Assembly (NCBI GenBank): GCA_020060105.1
Contig: JAGVAV010000004.1
Coordinates: 1 to 42,558, forward strand
Length of the DNA: 42,558 nt
Source of the DNA: Candidatus Woesebacteria bacterium
GTDB taxonomy: Bacteria; Patescibacteriota; Microgenomatia; Woykebacterales; 2-01-FULL-43-14
Direction: 5' to 3'
Shown: positions 1-7,074 of the stretch, in pieces
Position numbering within the stretch: position 1 is the first letter of the stretch
How the letters are laid out: each line of letters opens with the position of its first letter
The notes under the pieces: model-generated
Seen by the model: only the letters and a program-made list of their open reading frames with translations
Databases searched by the model: none
What the model was told of the DNA's origin: nothing
Translations under genes and position numbers: made by a program

Positions 1-784
1 CGCTAAAAAGCACGTAATCGAAAATCGAGGGCAAAGAAGCTTCGGATTTAAAGACCTTAACCTTTCTCTCCGAAGAACCAGAAGTTCCAGTCGAAGTGAT
101 TTCGTAACCTTGGGTTGGTAAAGTGTTACCTAGGTCTGTCTTAAATTTAAACTTTGCATTCCCATAAACGGGACGAACTCTCATATACATTTCATTACTA
201 GTATCATTGAATGGAATATCTATTACTTGCCCATAAGAATACCCTTCAGCCCCCCCACCGGCAGAAATAAAACCATTTTGCGCAGTTCTTGTCGACGTTG
301 GATCATAAGCCCATTTGTTCATCACGATATTCTCTCCGCTAGTGTCATCATCGTAAATTAAAGAAATAACTATTGCTGGCACCTCACCAGTCGAAAGCTG
401 CTTATCCCAATAAACATAAACCTTTTTACCCTGGGAAAAGCCCGTTAGCTTCACTTGAATAACTTCATCCTTTTTGACTGCCTCAAGCGGTTCATAAGAA
501 TCACCACTCACTGGAGCGATACTGTAACTTACGTTAGAACCACCTATACTGAAAGACGACCCAACATAACTACCTTCAGCAATATCGCGTAAAGCTTTTT
601 CCACCCCTGCCTCCGCGGCGGCAAAAGCCCGGTTGGCTTGTTCAGTGTTGGTTGATAAACGGATATCGGTCACGGAGCGAGAAACTAAAGATAAAGCAAT
701 GGTGATACCAACCACCAAAATGAGCACAACGACAACAAGCATTTGGCCTGATTGATCTTTGTAATTGTTTTGAATAACTTTCAT
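1..784 (-). CDS. PilX-like minor prepilin (partial, C-terminus beyond window)
   Basis: I translated this by hand because it runs off the left edge and is absent from the ORF track. The ATG lies at 784-782 and the protein begins MKVIQNNYKDQSGQMLVVVV. A short basic leader is followed by one hydrophobic segment and then RAFAAAEAGVEKAL, the pattern of PilX N-terminal minor prepilins. The family sits in type IV pilus or pseudopilus tips and helps prime assembly. The cleavage region reads SGQ rather than the usual GFTLIE, so processing by PilD is inferred from family behaviour. Roughly 260 codons are visible without a stop. It is the last visible gene of the minus-strand pilus operon, 54 bases after the neighbouring prepilin. 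The C-terminal part, usually where specificity lies, cannot be judged. Confidence 0.8.
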   Translation of the reverse strand, partial: MKVIQNNYKDQSGQMLVVVVLILVVGITIALSLVSRSVTDIRLSTNTEQANRAFAAAEAGVEKALRDIAEGSYVGSSFSIGGSNVSYSIAPVSGDSYEPLEAVKKDEVIQVKLTGFSQGKKVYVYWDKQLSTGEVPAIVISLIYDDDTSGENIVMNKWAYDPTSTRTAQNGFISAGGGAEGYSYGQVIDIPFNDTSNEMYMRVRPVYGNAKFKFKTDLGNTLPTQGYEITSTGTSGSSERKVKVFKSEASLPSIFDYVLFS

Positions 785-838
785 GGCAGCCCTCGCTTTC
801 ATTTTATAACTAACCAAAAAACATTTCAAGAGGTCATT

Positions 839-1396
839 TTAGTAGTTTCTCAACAAAAGAATCGTTTGAAAATCCAAAGACATTCCTGATCGAGTAAGAG
901 TCATTTTCGCCCTCACCACTGTCGGCCGGCTGCCCTTATTAGGAACCTCAAAAGTAACACCGCTGACTTGGATACTGGAACTATCCGTTAATGAAGTAAA
1001 ACTCGCATCTCCTGAGTTTTTCCTTTCAATCTTACCGCTATCTAAACGGAAAACCGTCGTCGTCTCATCTCTATTTTTCAGAGCCAACTTATCCCCAGGA
1101 TAGACAATCCCCGCAGCATCCGAAAACTCTGTCGCATCACTGTTATCCAAAACCGCCTTCGCGTTCTTGACTGCAAATTCTAACTGACTGTGTAGATAAT
1201 TGCTGTTTTGTTTAATCTCGTTAACCGCCTCCACCGTCTGATTACTCTGATAAATACTCAAAAGAATGCCCCCAATAAAGACGGAAAGCGTTCCAATAAT
1301 CGACATCACCACCAAAAGTTCGATTAGGGTAAACCCGCGGAAATTTAGGCTTAATTTTTTGGCCAAATTACCTTTACTCATCTTAATTTTCACCAC
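839..1396 (-). CDS. Type IV prepilin-like protein (PilW/PilJ type)
   Basis: The product carries a class III prepilin signal, basic residues then GFTLIELLVVMSIIG, with cleavage expected after the glycine and the conserved Glu at mature position 5. One hydrophobic helix is followed by a beta-rich domain of about 140 residues. It is a minor pilin or pseudopilin by architecture. The track start is a GTG overlapping the stop of the upstream gene by 7 bases. An in-frame ATG at 1381 has a better-placed GGTGA Shine-Dalgarno and gives a leader of ordinary length, so it may be the true start. It belongs to a run of five minor prepilin genes after pilD, which suggests one co-transcribed tip or priming complex. 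Confidence 0.85.
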   Translation of the reverse strand: MVKIKMSKGNLAKKLSLNFRGFTLIELLVVMSIIGTLSVFIGGILLSIYQSNQTVEAVNEIKQNSNYLHSQLEFAVKNAKAVLDNSDATEFSDAAGIVYPGDKLALKNRDETTTVFRLDSGKIERKNSGDASFTSLTDSSSIQVSGVTFEVPNKGSRPTVVRAKMTLTRSGMSLDFQTILLLRNY

Positions 1397-1902
1397 TTAG
1401 ATAACTTTTCCGCTATCTCCACCTCTTCACCTGCCCACCTAACTTTTACGGTTACATCCTTAATGTTTGACCCTCCCTCGATCACGACTCTTCGCTCAAA
1501 ATTAGTTGAGCCAATCGATTCCCAGTTTGTCGGATCTTGCACTATTCTTAAATTATCTAAATCAGCACTACTATTAAGAGGAGTGGGAATCTCTAGTTTA
1601 TAGTTCCCATTAAAATTGTTGCCTGGAGAAGTCGCGCTGTCCCACAAGGCGCTCCAGCGATAAGAGTTTGTGCTAATTTCCACCGAGTTAGCCCGGTCTA
1701 AGTCCCGAATAGCTCTTATCGCTTCCATCCCTTCTTGAGCATATTTAATCGCCTGCAATTTGCTCTTCGCGTAGTCAGCTTCCTTAGTTGCCCTCACGGC
1801 AAAGTTAGCCAAAACAACTACCACCACCGCCGTCAGGGCTACCGCCCCTACCGCCTCAATCAAACTCTGGCCGTTTTGACTAAAGATAACCCGTCTGCTC
1901 AT
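1390..1902 (-). CDS. PilV-like minor prepilin
   Basis: About 170 residues with a short basic leader, NGQSLIEAVGAVALTAVVVV and a single hydrophobic helix, followed by an amphipathic stretch (KLQAIKYAQEGMEAIRAIRD) of the kind found in PilV minor pilins. The E at position 5 after the presumed cleavage site is present, but the residue after the glycine is Gln instead of Phe. Its start overlaps the end of the previous gene by 4 bases and its end overlaps the next gene, so translation is probably coupled across the trio. The function as a minor pilus subunit is inferred from architecture and position; the C-terminal domain has no motif I recognise. Confidence 0.82.
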   Translation of the reverse strand: MSRRVIFSQNGQSLIEAVGAVALTAVVVVVLANFAVRATKEADYAKSKLQAIKYAQEGMEAIRAIRDLDRANSVEISTNSYRWSALWDSATSPGNNFNGNYKLEIPTPLNSSADLDNLRIVQDPTNWESIGSTNFERRVVIEGGSNIKDVTVKVRWAGEEVEIAEKLSKW

Positions 1903-2447
1903 GGTATCACTATCACTCCGTTCGGATCAACGGTAACGTCGATTGAAATCACCCCGTCGTAAGTAATCTTAAAAGTGGCTCTAGTAATCCCCGATACTTC
2001 CGTAACATTACCTGTAGCATCATCATAGTCATGAAACACTGTTGAGGATGCGACCCTCTTAAAAGCGATTCTATCGGTAGCCGAAGAAGGAATCGTTGAA
2101 AGTTCTATGGTCATCTTTGGGGGAAGATTATATGTCTTTCCTGAATGGGTGCCTCCTAAAGTACAACTTTGAGAAACACGATAAGAAGTGTTACTCGGCA
2201 GGTAAACGTAAGTATACTCTGAACTTCCTAGGGAACACTCATTGATGCTGGAAGAAGCCATATTTTGAGCGTAACGAAGATTGGTTCTTAGCTCTATCGC
2301 GGCATTTCTTAACTTGCCTTGCCGATTTTCAGAATTAAAATAGCTAATCCCTATTCCCGCCAGCACTCCCGCGATTACCACTGTTATGATCAGCTCGATT
2401 ATTGTAAAACCTGAAGAAGATTTTAGAATAAGTTTAGGCAGTTTCAT
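1899..2447 (-). CDS. GspH/FimT-like minor prepilin
   Basis: The N-terminus reads SSGFTIIELIITVVIAGVLAG, a standard class III prepilin signal. It is followed by the pattern AAIELRTNLRYAQNMA, which is typical of GspH/FimT pseudopilins, and a beta-rich C-terminal domain. Two cysteines near residues 60 and 80 could form a disulfide in the exported part. GspH-type subunits sit at the tip of type II secretion pseudopili and type IV pili. The gene is second in the minor pilin run and overlaps its downstream neighbour by 4 bases. A 234-base spacer upstream separates it from the next prepilin. Confidence 0.85.
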   Translation of the reverse strand: MKLPKLILKSSSGFTIIELIITVVIAGVLAGIGISYFNSENRQGKLRNAAIELRTNLRYAQNMASSSINECSLGSSEYTYVYLPSNTSYRVSQSCTLGGTHSGKTYNLPPKMTIELSTIPSSATDRIAFKRVASSTVFHDYDDATGNVTEVSGITRATFKITYDGVISIDVTVDPNGVIVIP

Positions 2448-2630
2448 ATTGTTTTCCTAGTTTAGAGTTAACATCAGGAGTTACGCACTTATATTCAATG
2501 TCCTTATCTGGTCAAATTACTCTGGATTCCCGGTACGTTAGAACCATTGACCTCGAAGCGAAAACCTAAAGGAATTAACTCTTGTTGAAACCGTGAGTTA
2601 CAAGTATCGTTATCCATGGTTCTTACGTAC

Positions 2631-2644
2631 CCCGCTTCCGCGGG
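2631..2644. repeat. Short GC hairpin within dispersed-type intergenic sequence
   Basis: The spacer between two prepilin genes holds CCCGC-TTCC-GCGGG followed by AATGAC. The form GTCATTCCCGC...GCGGG resembles short dispersed repeats seen between genes in many bacteria. No U-run follows on the minus strand, so it is not a convincing terminator. I see no other copy of this exact form in the window. Confidence 0.4.
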
Positions 2645-2681
2645 AATGACAAGTATGCAAGTCCTGTCATTACAACTAGAC

Positions 2682-3059
2682 TTACTTCATCTCCACCATG
2701 TAGCTATATGTGTTCCCGCCACAAGACCCGCCAATAGACCCGCTTGGAGGATATTTTAAATCAGTATAGAGCTTATAACCTGTCCGCCGCCCTTTGGCGT
2801 CTGTTACCGGTTCGTAGCAAAAATTGGGTTTTGAATAACTTGCCGGATATTGATAATCATCCGGATTAGCTTTCAACCCCCGCTCCAACTCCTTCTGAAT
2901 CTCCGCCATCTCATTCAACCTGTTAGCATCACTTCTTTGGGAATTAATAAAGGGAAAAACAGCGATCGTCGCGGAAGAAAGAATAGCAATCACCGCAATG
3001 ACAATCAAGAGCTCCATCATCGTTAAACCAGAAGAACCAAGCTTGAAAATATTTCTCAT
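2682..3059 (-). CDS. Type IV prepilin-like protein with C-terminal cysteines
   Basis: A 125-residue prepilin with SSGLTMMELLIVIAVIAILSS at the N-terminus, giving the Gly cleavage site and Glu5. The globular part is short and contains three cysteines (one in NFCYEP, one in GGSCGG and a nearby pattern ending SYMVEMK), consistent with a disulfide-stabilised pilin or a type II secretion GspG-like fold. It follows pilD in the direction of transcription after a 169-base spacer that carries a dispersed palindromic repeat, so it may have its own mRNA end or start. Whether it is a major or minor subunit cannot be told from sequence alone. Confidence 0.83.
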   Translation of the reverse strand: MRNIFKLGSSGLTMMELLIVIAVIAILSSATIAVFPFINSQRSDANRLNEMAEIQKELERGLKANPDDYQYPASYSKPNFCYEPVTDAKGRRTGYKLYTDLKYPPSGSIGGSCGGNTYSYMVEMK

Positions 3060-3119
3060 TAGACAACCATAAAAGAATCCAAGTAAGGTAAAAATTTTGA
3101 ATTCGGTTAAATCGGGTTT

Positions 3120-3212
3120 GATTAAAGATTAACGATTGATGATTAACGATTATTTACTCTTCTGAGGACTAAAGTAAATTCTTTAATCCTTAATCATTAT
3201 TCATTAATCAAG
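3120..3212. repeat. Dispersed palindromic AT-rich repeat, copy A
   Basis: The left arm (GATTGATGATTAACGATTA) and right arm (TTTAATCCTTAATCATTATT) are imperfect inverted copies. A closely similar element occurs at 27840-27899 with the same order of arms. Copy A has about 20 extra bases between the arms. It lies between a prepilin gene and pilD. This looks like a REP- or MITE-like non-coding element. Confidence 0.6.
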
Positions 3213-3228
3213 CTTACTAGTTTTTACT

Positions 3229-4020
3229 TTAACGTAGTATAGCATTAAAATACCAATCAATCAACCAGTTTCCATAAAACATGGCCATTATCGCCCCTAC
3301 CGCCAGAAAGGGCCCGAAAGGAATCGTCTGGCCGAATTTTTTTCTTCTCGTCGCGATCAAGCCCAAACTGACTATCGCCCCCAGAACAAAGCTAAGATAT
3401 AGACCGGCCAAGGCGTTCGGCCAGCCTAAAAGCAGGCCGATAAAAGCCCCCAGTTTGACGTCCCCGCCGCCCATCCCCTTACCCTTAGTCAACCAAATAA
3501 TCGCTAAGAAAAATAGCCCCGCCCCCAAGCCCGAAAGCAGATCTTCCCAACGCCCCAGGAAAGATTTATAGAGTACGCCGATAACAATCGCCGGCAGGAT
3601 AACCTTGTCCGGAATTAGCCCATACCTTAAATCGTAGGCAAAGACGACGATAAAGACAGCCGCGGAAAAAAGGTAAAAGCCCAGAGTTACCAGGTCCATT
3701 ATTTCCACCGCTATGGGGGCAGGTTTGGCCCCTAATCCGATAAAGACGAAAACGAATAAAAGGGCGGTGGATAATTCTACCAGCGGGTATTGAATGGAAA
3801 TAGGGGAGCAACAGTAACGGCAGCGGCCCCTCAAAATTAACCAACTAAAAACGGGGATGAGGTCAAGCCAGGTTAGAACACGATTACATTTTAAACAATG
3901 AGAACGGGAGAAGAGGATCTTTTCCCCAGACTTTAAACGGTAAATTAAAGCGTTTAAGAATGAACCCACCAAAAGTCCAACTACAAAAACAGTAACAACG
4001 AAAAGTGAAATTTCTTCCAT
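3229..4020 (-). CDS. pilD: Prepilin peptidase / N-methyltransferase PilD
   Basis: Aspartic membrane protease of family A24 that cleaves prepilin leaders at the cytoplasmic face and N-methylates the new terminus. The 263-residue protein starts with a membrane helix, then GSFLNALIYRL, and two CxxC pairs (CLKCNR near residue 42 and CRYC near 67), the zinc-bound cytoplasmic domain of the bifunctional enzyme. The first catalytic Asp is in AYDLRYGLIPD, and the second lies in GMGGGDVKLGAFIG, matching the GxGD signature. About seven further membrane segments follow. It stands 90 bases after the pilin gene, beyond a large palindrome. All catalytic features are intact, so it should process every prepilin encoded around it. 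Confidence 0.97.
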   Translation of the reverse strand: MEEISLFVVTVFVVGLLVGSFLNALIYRLKSGEKILFSRSHCLKCNRVLTWLDLIPVFSWLILRGRCRYCCSPISIQYPLVELSTALLFVFVFIGLGAKPAPIAVEIMDLVTLGFYLFSAAVFIVVFAYDLRYGLIPDKVILPAIVIGVLYKSFLGRWEDLLSGLGAGLFFLAIIWLTKGKGMGGGDVKLGAFIGLLLGWPNALAGLYLSFVLGAIVSLGLIATRRKKFGQTIPFGPFLAVGAIMAMFYGNWLIDWYFNAILR

Positions 4021-4055
4021 TTACTACCTTTGCTCCAAGAAATTAAACATCGTCA

Positions 4056-4091
4056 TTAACCTATACCGGCGGTACCGCCGGTATAGGTTAA
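4056..4091. repeat. Perfect 36-bp palindrome after the pilin gene
   Basis: The half TTAACCTATACCGGCGGT is followed directly by its exact reverse complement, so all 36 bases are self-complementary. It begins 20 bases beyond the pilin stop codon and ends about 35 bases before the pilD start. In RNA it would form a very stable hairpin. There is no U-run, so mRNA 3'-end protection or partial termination that sets a high pilin to low PilD ratio is more likely than classic termination; this is inference. Confidence 0.85.
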
Positions 4092-4110
4092 ATCAATCCA
4101 AACAACGTCA

Positions 4111-4539
4111 CTAAGGAAGATCAGGCACAGCGGCTAAACAAGGTTCATCTGTCGCCCCTGTGGAAGTTAGGTATCGAATATAACGTGTTTCCCCAACGGC
4201 GCAGCCCACCTGAACGTTCATTGTCGCGTAAGCGACTGCTTGAGTGTTATCTGTATTAGCATCCACAGTCACCCCAGCTGGAGCCAGTTTGAGATAAGCA
4301 GCAGTAACAAGGTTAGCTACTGAATCACAAACACCAGCAGTGTAAGCACCACCCTCGTTCGTATAACAAGCTTCTAAAGCAGTTGCCACTTGCCCTACGC
4401 CACTTCTAAGGTTCGCGTCATTGGCTTCCTGTATTCTTCGTTGAGGGTTAATCGCCACCAAAACTACTCCTGATAATACCCCCACAATGGCGATAACGAC
4501 TAACAGCTCGATTAAAGTAAAACCTCTTTGATTTCTCAT
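4111..4539 (-). CDS. Type IV pilin, probable major subunit
   Basis: The protein starts MRNQRGFTLIELLVVIAIVG, a textbook prepilin with a very short leader, Gly cleavage site and Glu5. About 110 residues of globular domain follow, with cysteines in ALEACYTN, AGVCDSV, VGCAVGE and DEPCLAAV that could make two disulfides. I chose the ATG at 4539, not the GTG at 4551 of the track, because the strong AGAAAGGAGG site ends at 4551 and would overlap that GTG. The Shine-Dalgarno itself overlaps the pilC stop codon. The strong ribosome site and the stable palindrome just after the stop suggest this is the most expressed gene of the operon, hence my guess that it is the major pilin. Confidence 0.88.
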   Translation of the reverse strand: MRNQRGFTLIELLVVIAIVGVLSGVVLVAINPQRRIQEANDANLRSGVGQVATALEACYTNEGGAYTAGVCDSVANLVTAAYLKLAPAGVTVDANTDNTQAVAYATMNVQVGCAVGETRYIRYLTSTGATDEPCLAAVPDLP

Positions 4540-4558
4540 GTCTTTGTTCACCTCCTTT

Positions 4559-5776
4559 CTACATTTTGCTGACAGAAGTTGTTATCTGGTAAATCGGCAA
4601 GATAATCGAGAGAATCAAGAAAGCAATCATCGCCCCTAAGATAATCAAGATAATCGGCTCCATGGCGGTGGTGATATTTTTCACTTCGTGCTCTGACTCC
4701 GTTTCAAAATACTTGGCCACCTTCGTTAAGACCTCGTCCATCTTACCGGTTTGCTCACCCACCGCGACCATCTGCCCGACAATCGGAGGGAAGTTAGAAT
4801 CTTTGATCAAGGGCGTGCTTAAGGGCAGCCCTTTCTCCACTACTTTTACGGTATTTAAAATCGCTTCCCGATAAACCAAATTATCCATCGTGTCGGCCGA
4901 GATCTTCAGGGCCTCGATGATCGGCACTCCCGTCCCCACCAATGATCCTAAGGTCTGGGAAAAAACAGCCAGATTAGTAATTCGGTTCAGAGAACCAAAG
5001 ACCGGCAAGCGCATAGTTATCTGATCTAAAGTTCTTTTTCCCTCATAAGTGCTTTTAAAGTAACTAAAGCCCAAAAAGAGACTGACTAAAATCAAGATAA
5101 TCAGCCACCAGTAACTGACCGAAAAATCACTCACCGCAATCACGATTTTGGTAGTAACGGGGATCTCCTGGCCGGAAGTCTTAAACATCTCGGTCAGTTT
5201 AGGGATGACCCAGATCATCATCACAAAGATAACGATAACCATCCCCACCAGGATGATCACCGGATAGATCATCGCCCCTTTAACCTTGCTTTTAAATTCC
5301 CTTTCTTTCTCCAACGAATCGGCCAGACGCAAAAGAACCCCATCCAGGTTACCCGAGGATTCGCCGGCCTTGACCATGTTAACGAAAGTCGGGGAAAAAG
5401 CCTTTTTGTGTTTAGCCAGAGCGTTGGCAAAGCTGCTTCCGCCTTGGACGTCTTTGATCAGATCGGCGATGATTTTTTGGAAACGGGTGTTTTGAGTTTG
5501 TTTTTCCAAAACTTTCAGAGCGTCCAGCAAATTAAGGCCGGAGGCAACCATGGTCGCTAACTGGCGGGTAAAATTTACTAAAGCGGTCGCGCTAATCGGC
5601 TGGAGAATGTTTAAGCTGGTTAGACTCTCAGTAAAACCGTCTGTGGTGGAAATCTTGACCACCACAAAACCCTTTTCATGCAAAATCGCCGAAGCTTGGC
5701 GGGTATCCGCCGCTTCCACTATCCCTTTGCGGGTTTTTCCTTGGTAATCTTTCACTTCATAACGGAATTGCTGCAC
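4559..5776 (-). CDS. pilC: Type IV pilus inner-membrane platform protein PilC
   Basis: A 405-residue member of the GspF/PilC family, the polytopic platform that links the cytoplasmic ATPases to the growing pilus. The N-terminus (FRYEVKDYQGKTRKGIVEA) is the usual small leading domain. Two T2SSF repeats follow, each with a signature such as FTRQLATMVASGLNLLDAL and FSQTLGSLVGTGVPIIEAL. Membrane segments lie near residues 170-190, 220-240 and 375-395, the expected three-helix topology. It is placed 8 bases downstream of pilT and directly upstream of the pilin, an arrangement that supports coupled translation. No residues look missing. Confidence 0.97.
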   Translation of the reverse strand: MQQFRYEVKDYQGKTRKGIVEAADTRQASAILHEKGFVVVKISTTDGFTESLTSLNILQPISATALVNFTRQLATMVASGLNLLDALKVLEKQTQNTRFQKIIADLIKDVQGGSSFANALAKHKKAFSPTFVNMVKAGESSGNLDGVLLRLADSLEKEREFKSKVKGAMIYPVIILVGMVIVIFVMMIWVIPKLTEMFKTSGQEIPVTTKIVIAVSDFSVSYWWLIILILVSLFLGFSYFKSTYEGKRTLDQITMRLPVFGSLNRITNLAVFSQTLGSLVGTGVPIIEALKISADTMDNLVYREAILNTVKVVEKGLPLSTPLIKDSNFPPIVGQMVAVGEQTGKMDEVLTKVAKYFETESEHEVKNITTAMEPIILIILGAMIAFLILSIILPIYQITTSVSKM

Positions 5777-5784
5777 CTATCCTC

Positions 5785-6846
5785 CTACCTTGGCCCCTTT
5801 ACCCGGCGCATCAGATCATCCGGCCGAAGACTGTAAGTTAAAGCCGATTCCAAAGAAACTTTGCCCCCCTTTACCAGCTTGGCCAAAGAATCCTCCAGAG
5901 TCGTCATGCCTACTTCACCGGAGGTTAAAATCATGTTATCGATCAAATGGGTCCTGCCTTCTCTGATTGCCGATCTAACCGCGGAAGTCAGCAAAAGCAA
6001 CTCCACCGCCGGGTAGCGGCCGCCTTCAATAGCCGGGATCAACCGCTGGGAAACTACCCCTTCCAAGACGTTGGACAGCTGCATTCTCACCTGAGCCTGC
6101 TGATGATCAGGAAAAACATCCACCATCCGATCAATCGTTTGAGCTGCCGAATTGGTGTGAAGGGTGGCAAAAACCAAATGCCCAGTTTCGGCGATAGTCA
6201 GAACTGAGGCGATCGTCTCGTAATCCCGCATTTCTCCCACCAAGACCACATCCGGATCCTCCCGGAGAACGGAACGCAGAGCAATCTCCCAGGAGTGGGT
6301 ATCTAAGTGCATTTCCCGCTGGGCAATCAGCGCTTTTCGGGAAGGGTAGATATACTCAATCGGATCTTCAATGGTGACGATGTGACAGGAACGCTCTAAG
6401 TTTATCTGATTAATCACCGCGGCGATGGTGGTTGATTTACCATGTCCAGTCGGCCCGGTCACTAAAATCAGACCTTGAGGAAGCTTGGTAAAATTAGACA
6501 GGTTTCTGGGTAAGTGCAGCTCCTCCAAAGAGCTGATTTTCATAGGAATCAAACGCAAAGAAGCGCTAAGATAGCCTTTTTGATGAAAACAGTTAACCCT
6601 AAAACGAGCCACCTCTCCTAGAGCGAAGGAAAAATCTATTTCTTTATTAGTCAAAAGGATTTCTTTTTGTTCCGGGGAGCAAAGCTGGTAAACCAACCTT
6701 TCCGCTAAATCCGGAGTGATCGGGGAAACATTGGCGATCGGTTCTAACCTCCCATCAATTCGAAGAGTGGGAAACGCGCCAACCATCAGGTGAAGATCTG
6801 AAGCGTTTCTTTGAAGCGCTACTTCTAAAAGCTCTTGGATTTCCAC
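5785..6846 (-). CDS. pilT: Type IV pilus retraction ATPase PilT
   Basis: Hexameric cytoplasmic ATPase of the PilT/GspE superfamily, driving pilus retraction. The 353-residue length and N-terminus (SDLHLMVGAFPTLRIDG) are those of PilT. The Walker A at residues 131-139 reads GPTGHGKST, with His where Ser is usual. The Asp box (EDPIEYIYPS), Walker B (DPDVVLVGEMRD) and His box (GHLVFATLHTNSA) all follow in order. The usual AIRE motif near the C-terminus is present as SAIREGR, which separates PilT from PilB. The start is a GTG with AAGGGGG five bases upstream. A consensus promoter lies immediately 5' of the gene, so pilT-pilC-pilin can be expressed apart from pilB. A retraction motor fits DNA uptake or twitching. 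Confidence 0.97.
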   Translation of the reverse strand: MEIQELLEVALQRNASDLHLMVGAFPTLRIDGRLEPIANVSPITPDLAERLVYQLCSPEQKEILLTNKEIDFSFALGEVARFRVNCFHQKGYLSASLRLIPMKISSLEELHLPRNLSNFTKLPQGLILVTGPTGHGKSTTIAAVINQINLERSCHIVTIEDPIEYIYPSRKALIAQREMHLDTHSWEIALRSVLREDPDVVLVGEMRDYETIASVLTIAETGHLVFATLHTNSAAQTIDRMVDVFPDHQQAQVRMQLSNVLEGVVSQRLIPAIEGGRYPAVELLLLTSAVRSAIREGRTHLIDNMILTSGEVGMTTLEDSLAKLVKGGKVSLESALTYSLRPDDLMRRVKGPR

Positions 6847-6864
6847 GGTTGCCCCCTTAAATTA

Positions 6865-6893
6865 ACTATACATTAGGTCCTTAATTTTGTCTA
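6865..6893 (-). promoter_or_regulatory. Promoter of the pilT-pilC-pilin unit
   Basis: On the minus strand TAGACA is followed after exactly 17 bases by TATAGT. The start of transcription would fall about 12 bases before the GTG of pilT, just upstream of its AAGGGGG ribosome site. This gives the downstream pilus genes a promoter independent of pilB. Confidence 0.65.
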
Positions 6894-6934
6894 GTTATCT
6901 TCACAACAAAGCTGTTGCATTCTCCACTGTCACC

Positions 6935-6959
6935 CCCGACTTGTCTCGATTAAGTCGGG
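6935..6959. repeat. Stable hairpin between pilB and pilT
   Basis: CCCGACTT and AAGTCGGG form a perfect 8-base stem around a 9-base loop. It lies after pilB in the direction of transcription and before the pilT promoter. It has no U-run on the minus strand. It could be an mRNA 3' stabiliser for pilB or a dispersed intergenic repeat. Confidence 0.55.
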
Positions 6960-7074
6960 ATTTGATCGTGGCCGTCTCCACAGAGGCGGATACGTTTAAA
7001 CCCTTGATTTCGCACGACTCTCGAAAGCAATCCCGTTAGCTGGATTTCCTTCTTCAAGGGAATGGCATTGCAAA

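Noticed and set aside
3566-3844. 92-residue ORF inside pilD
   Set aside because: Another frame of a clearly conserved prepilin peptidase gene.
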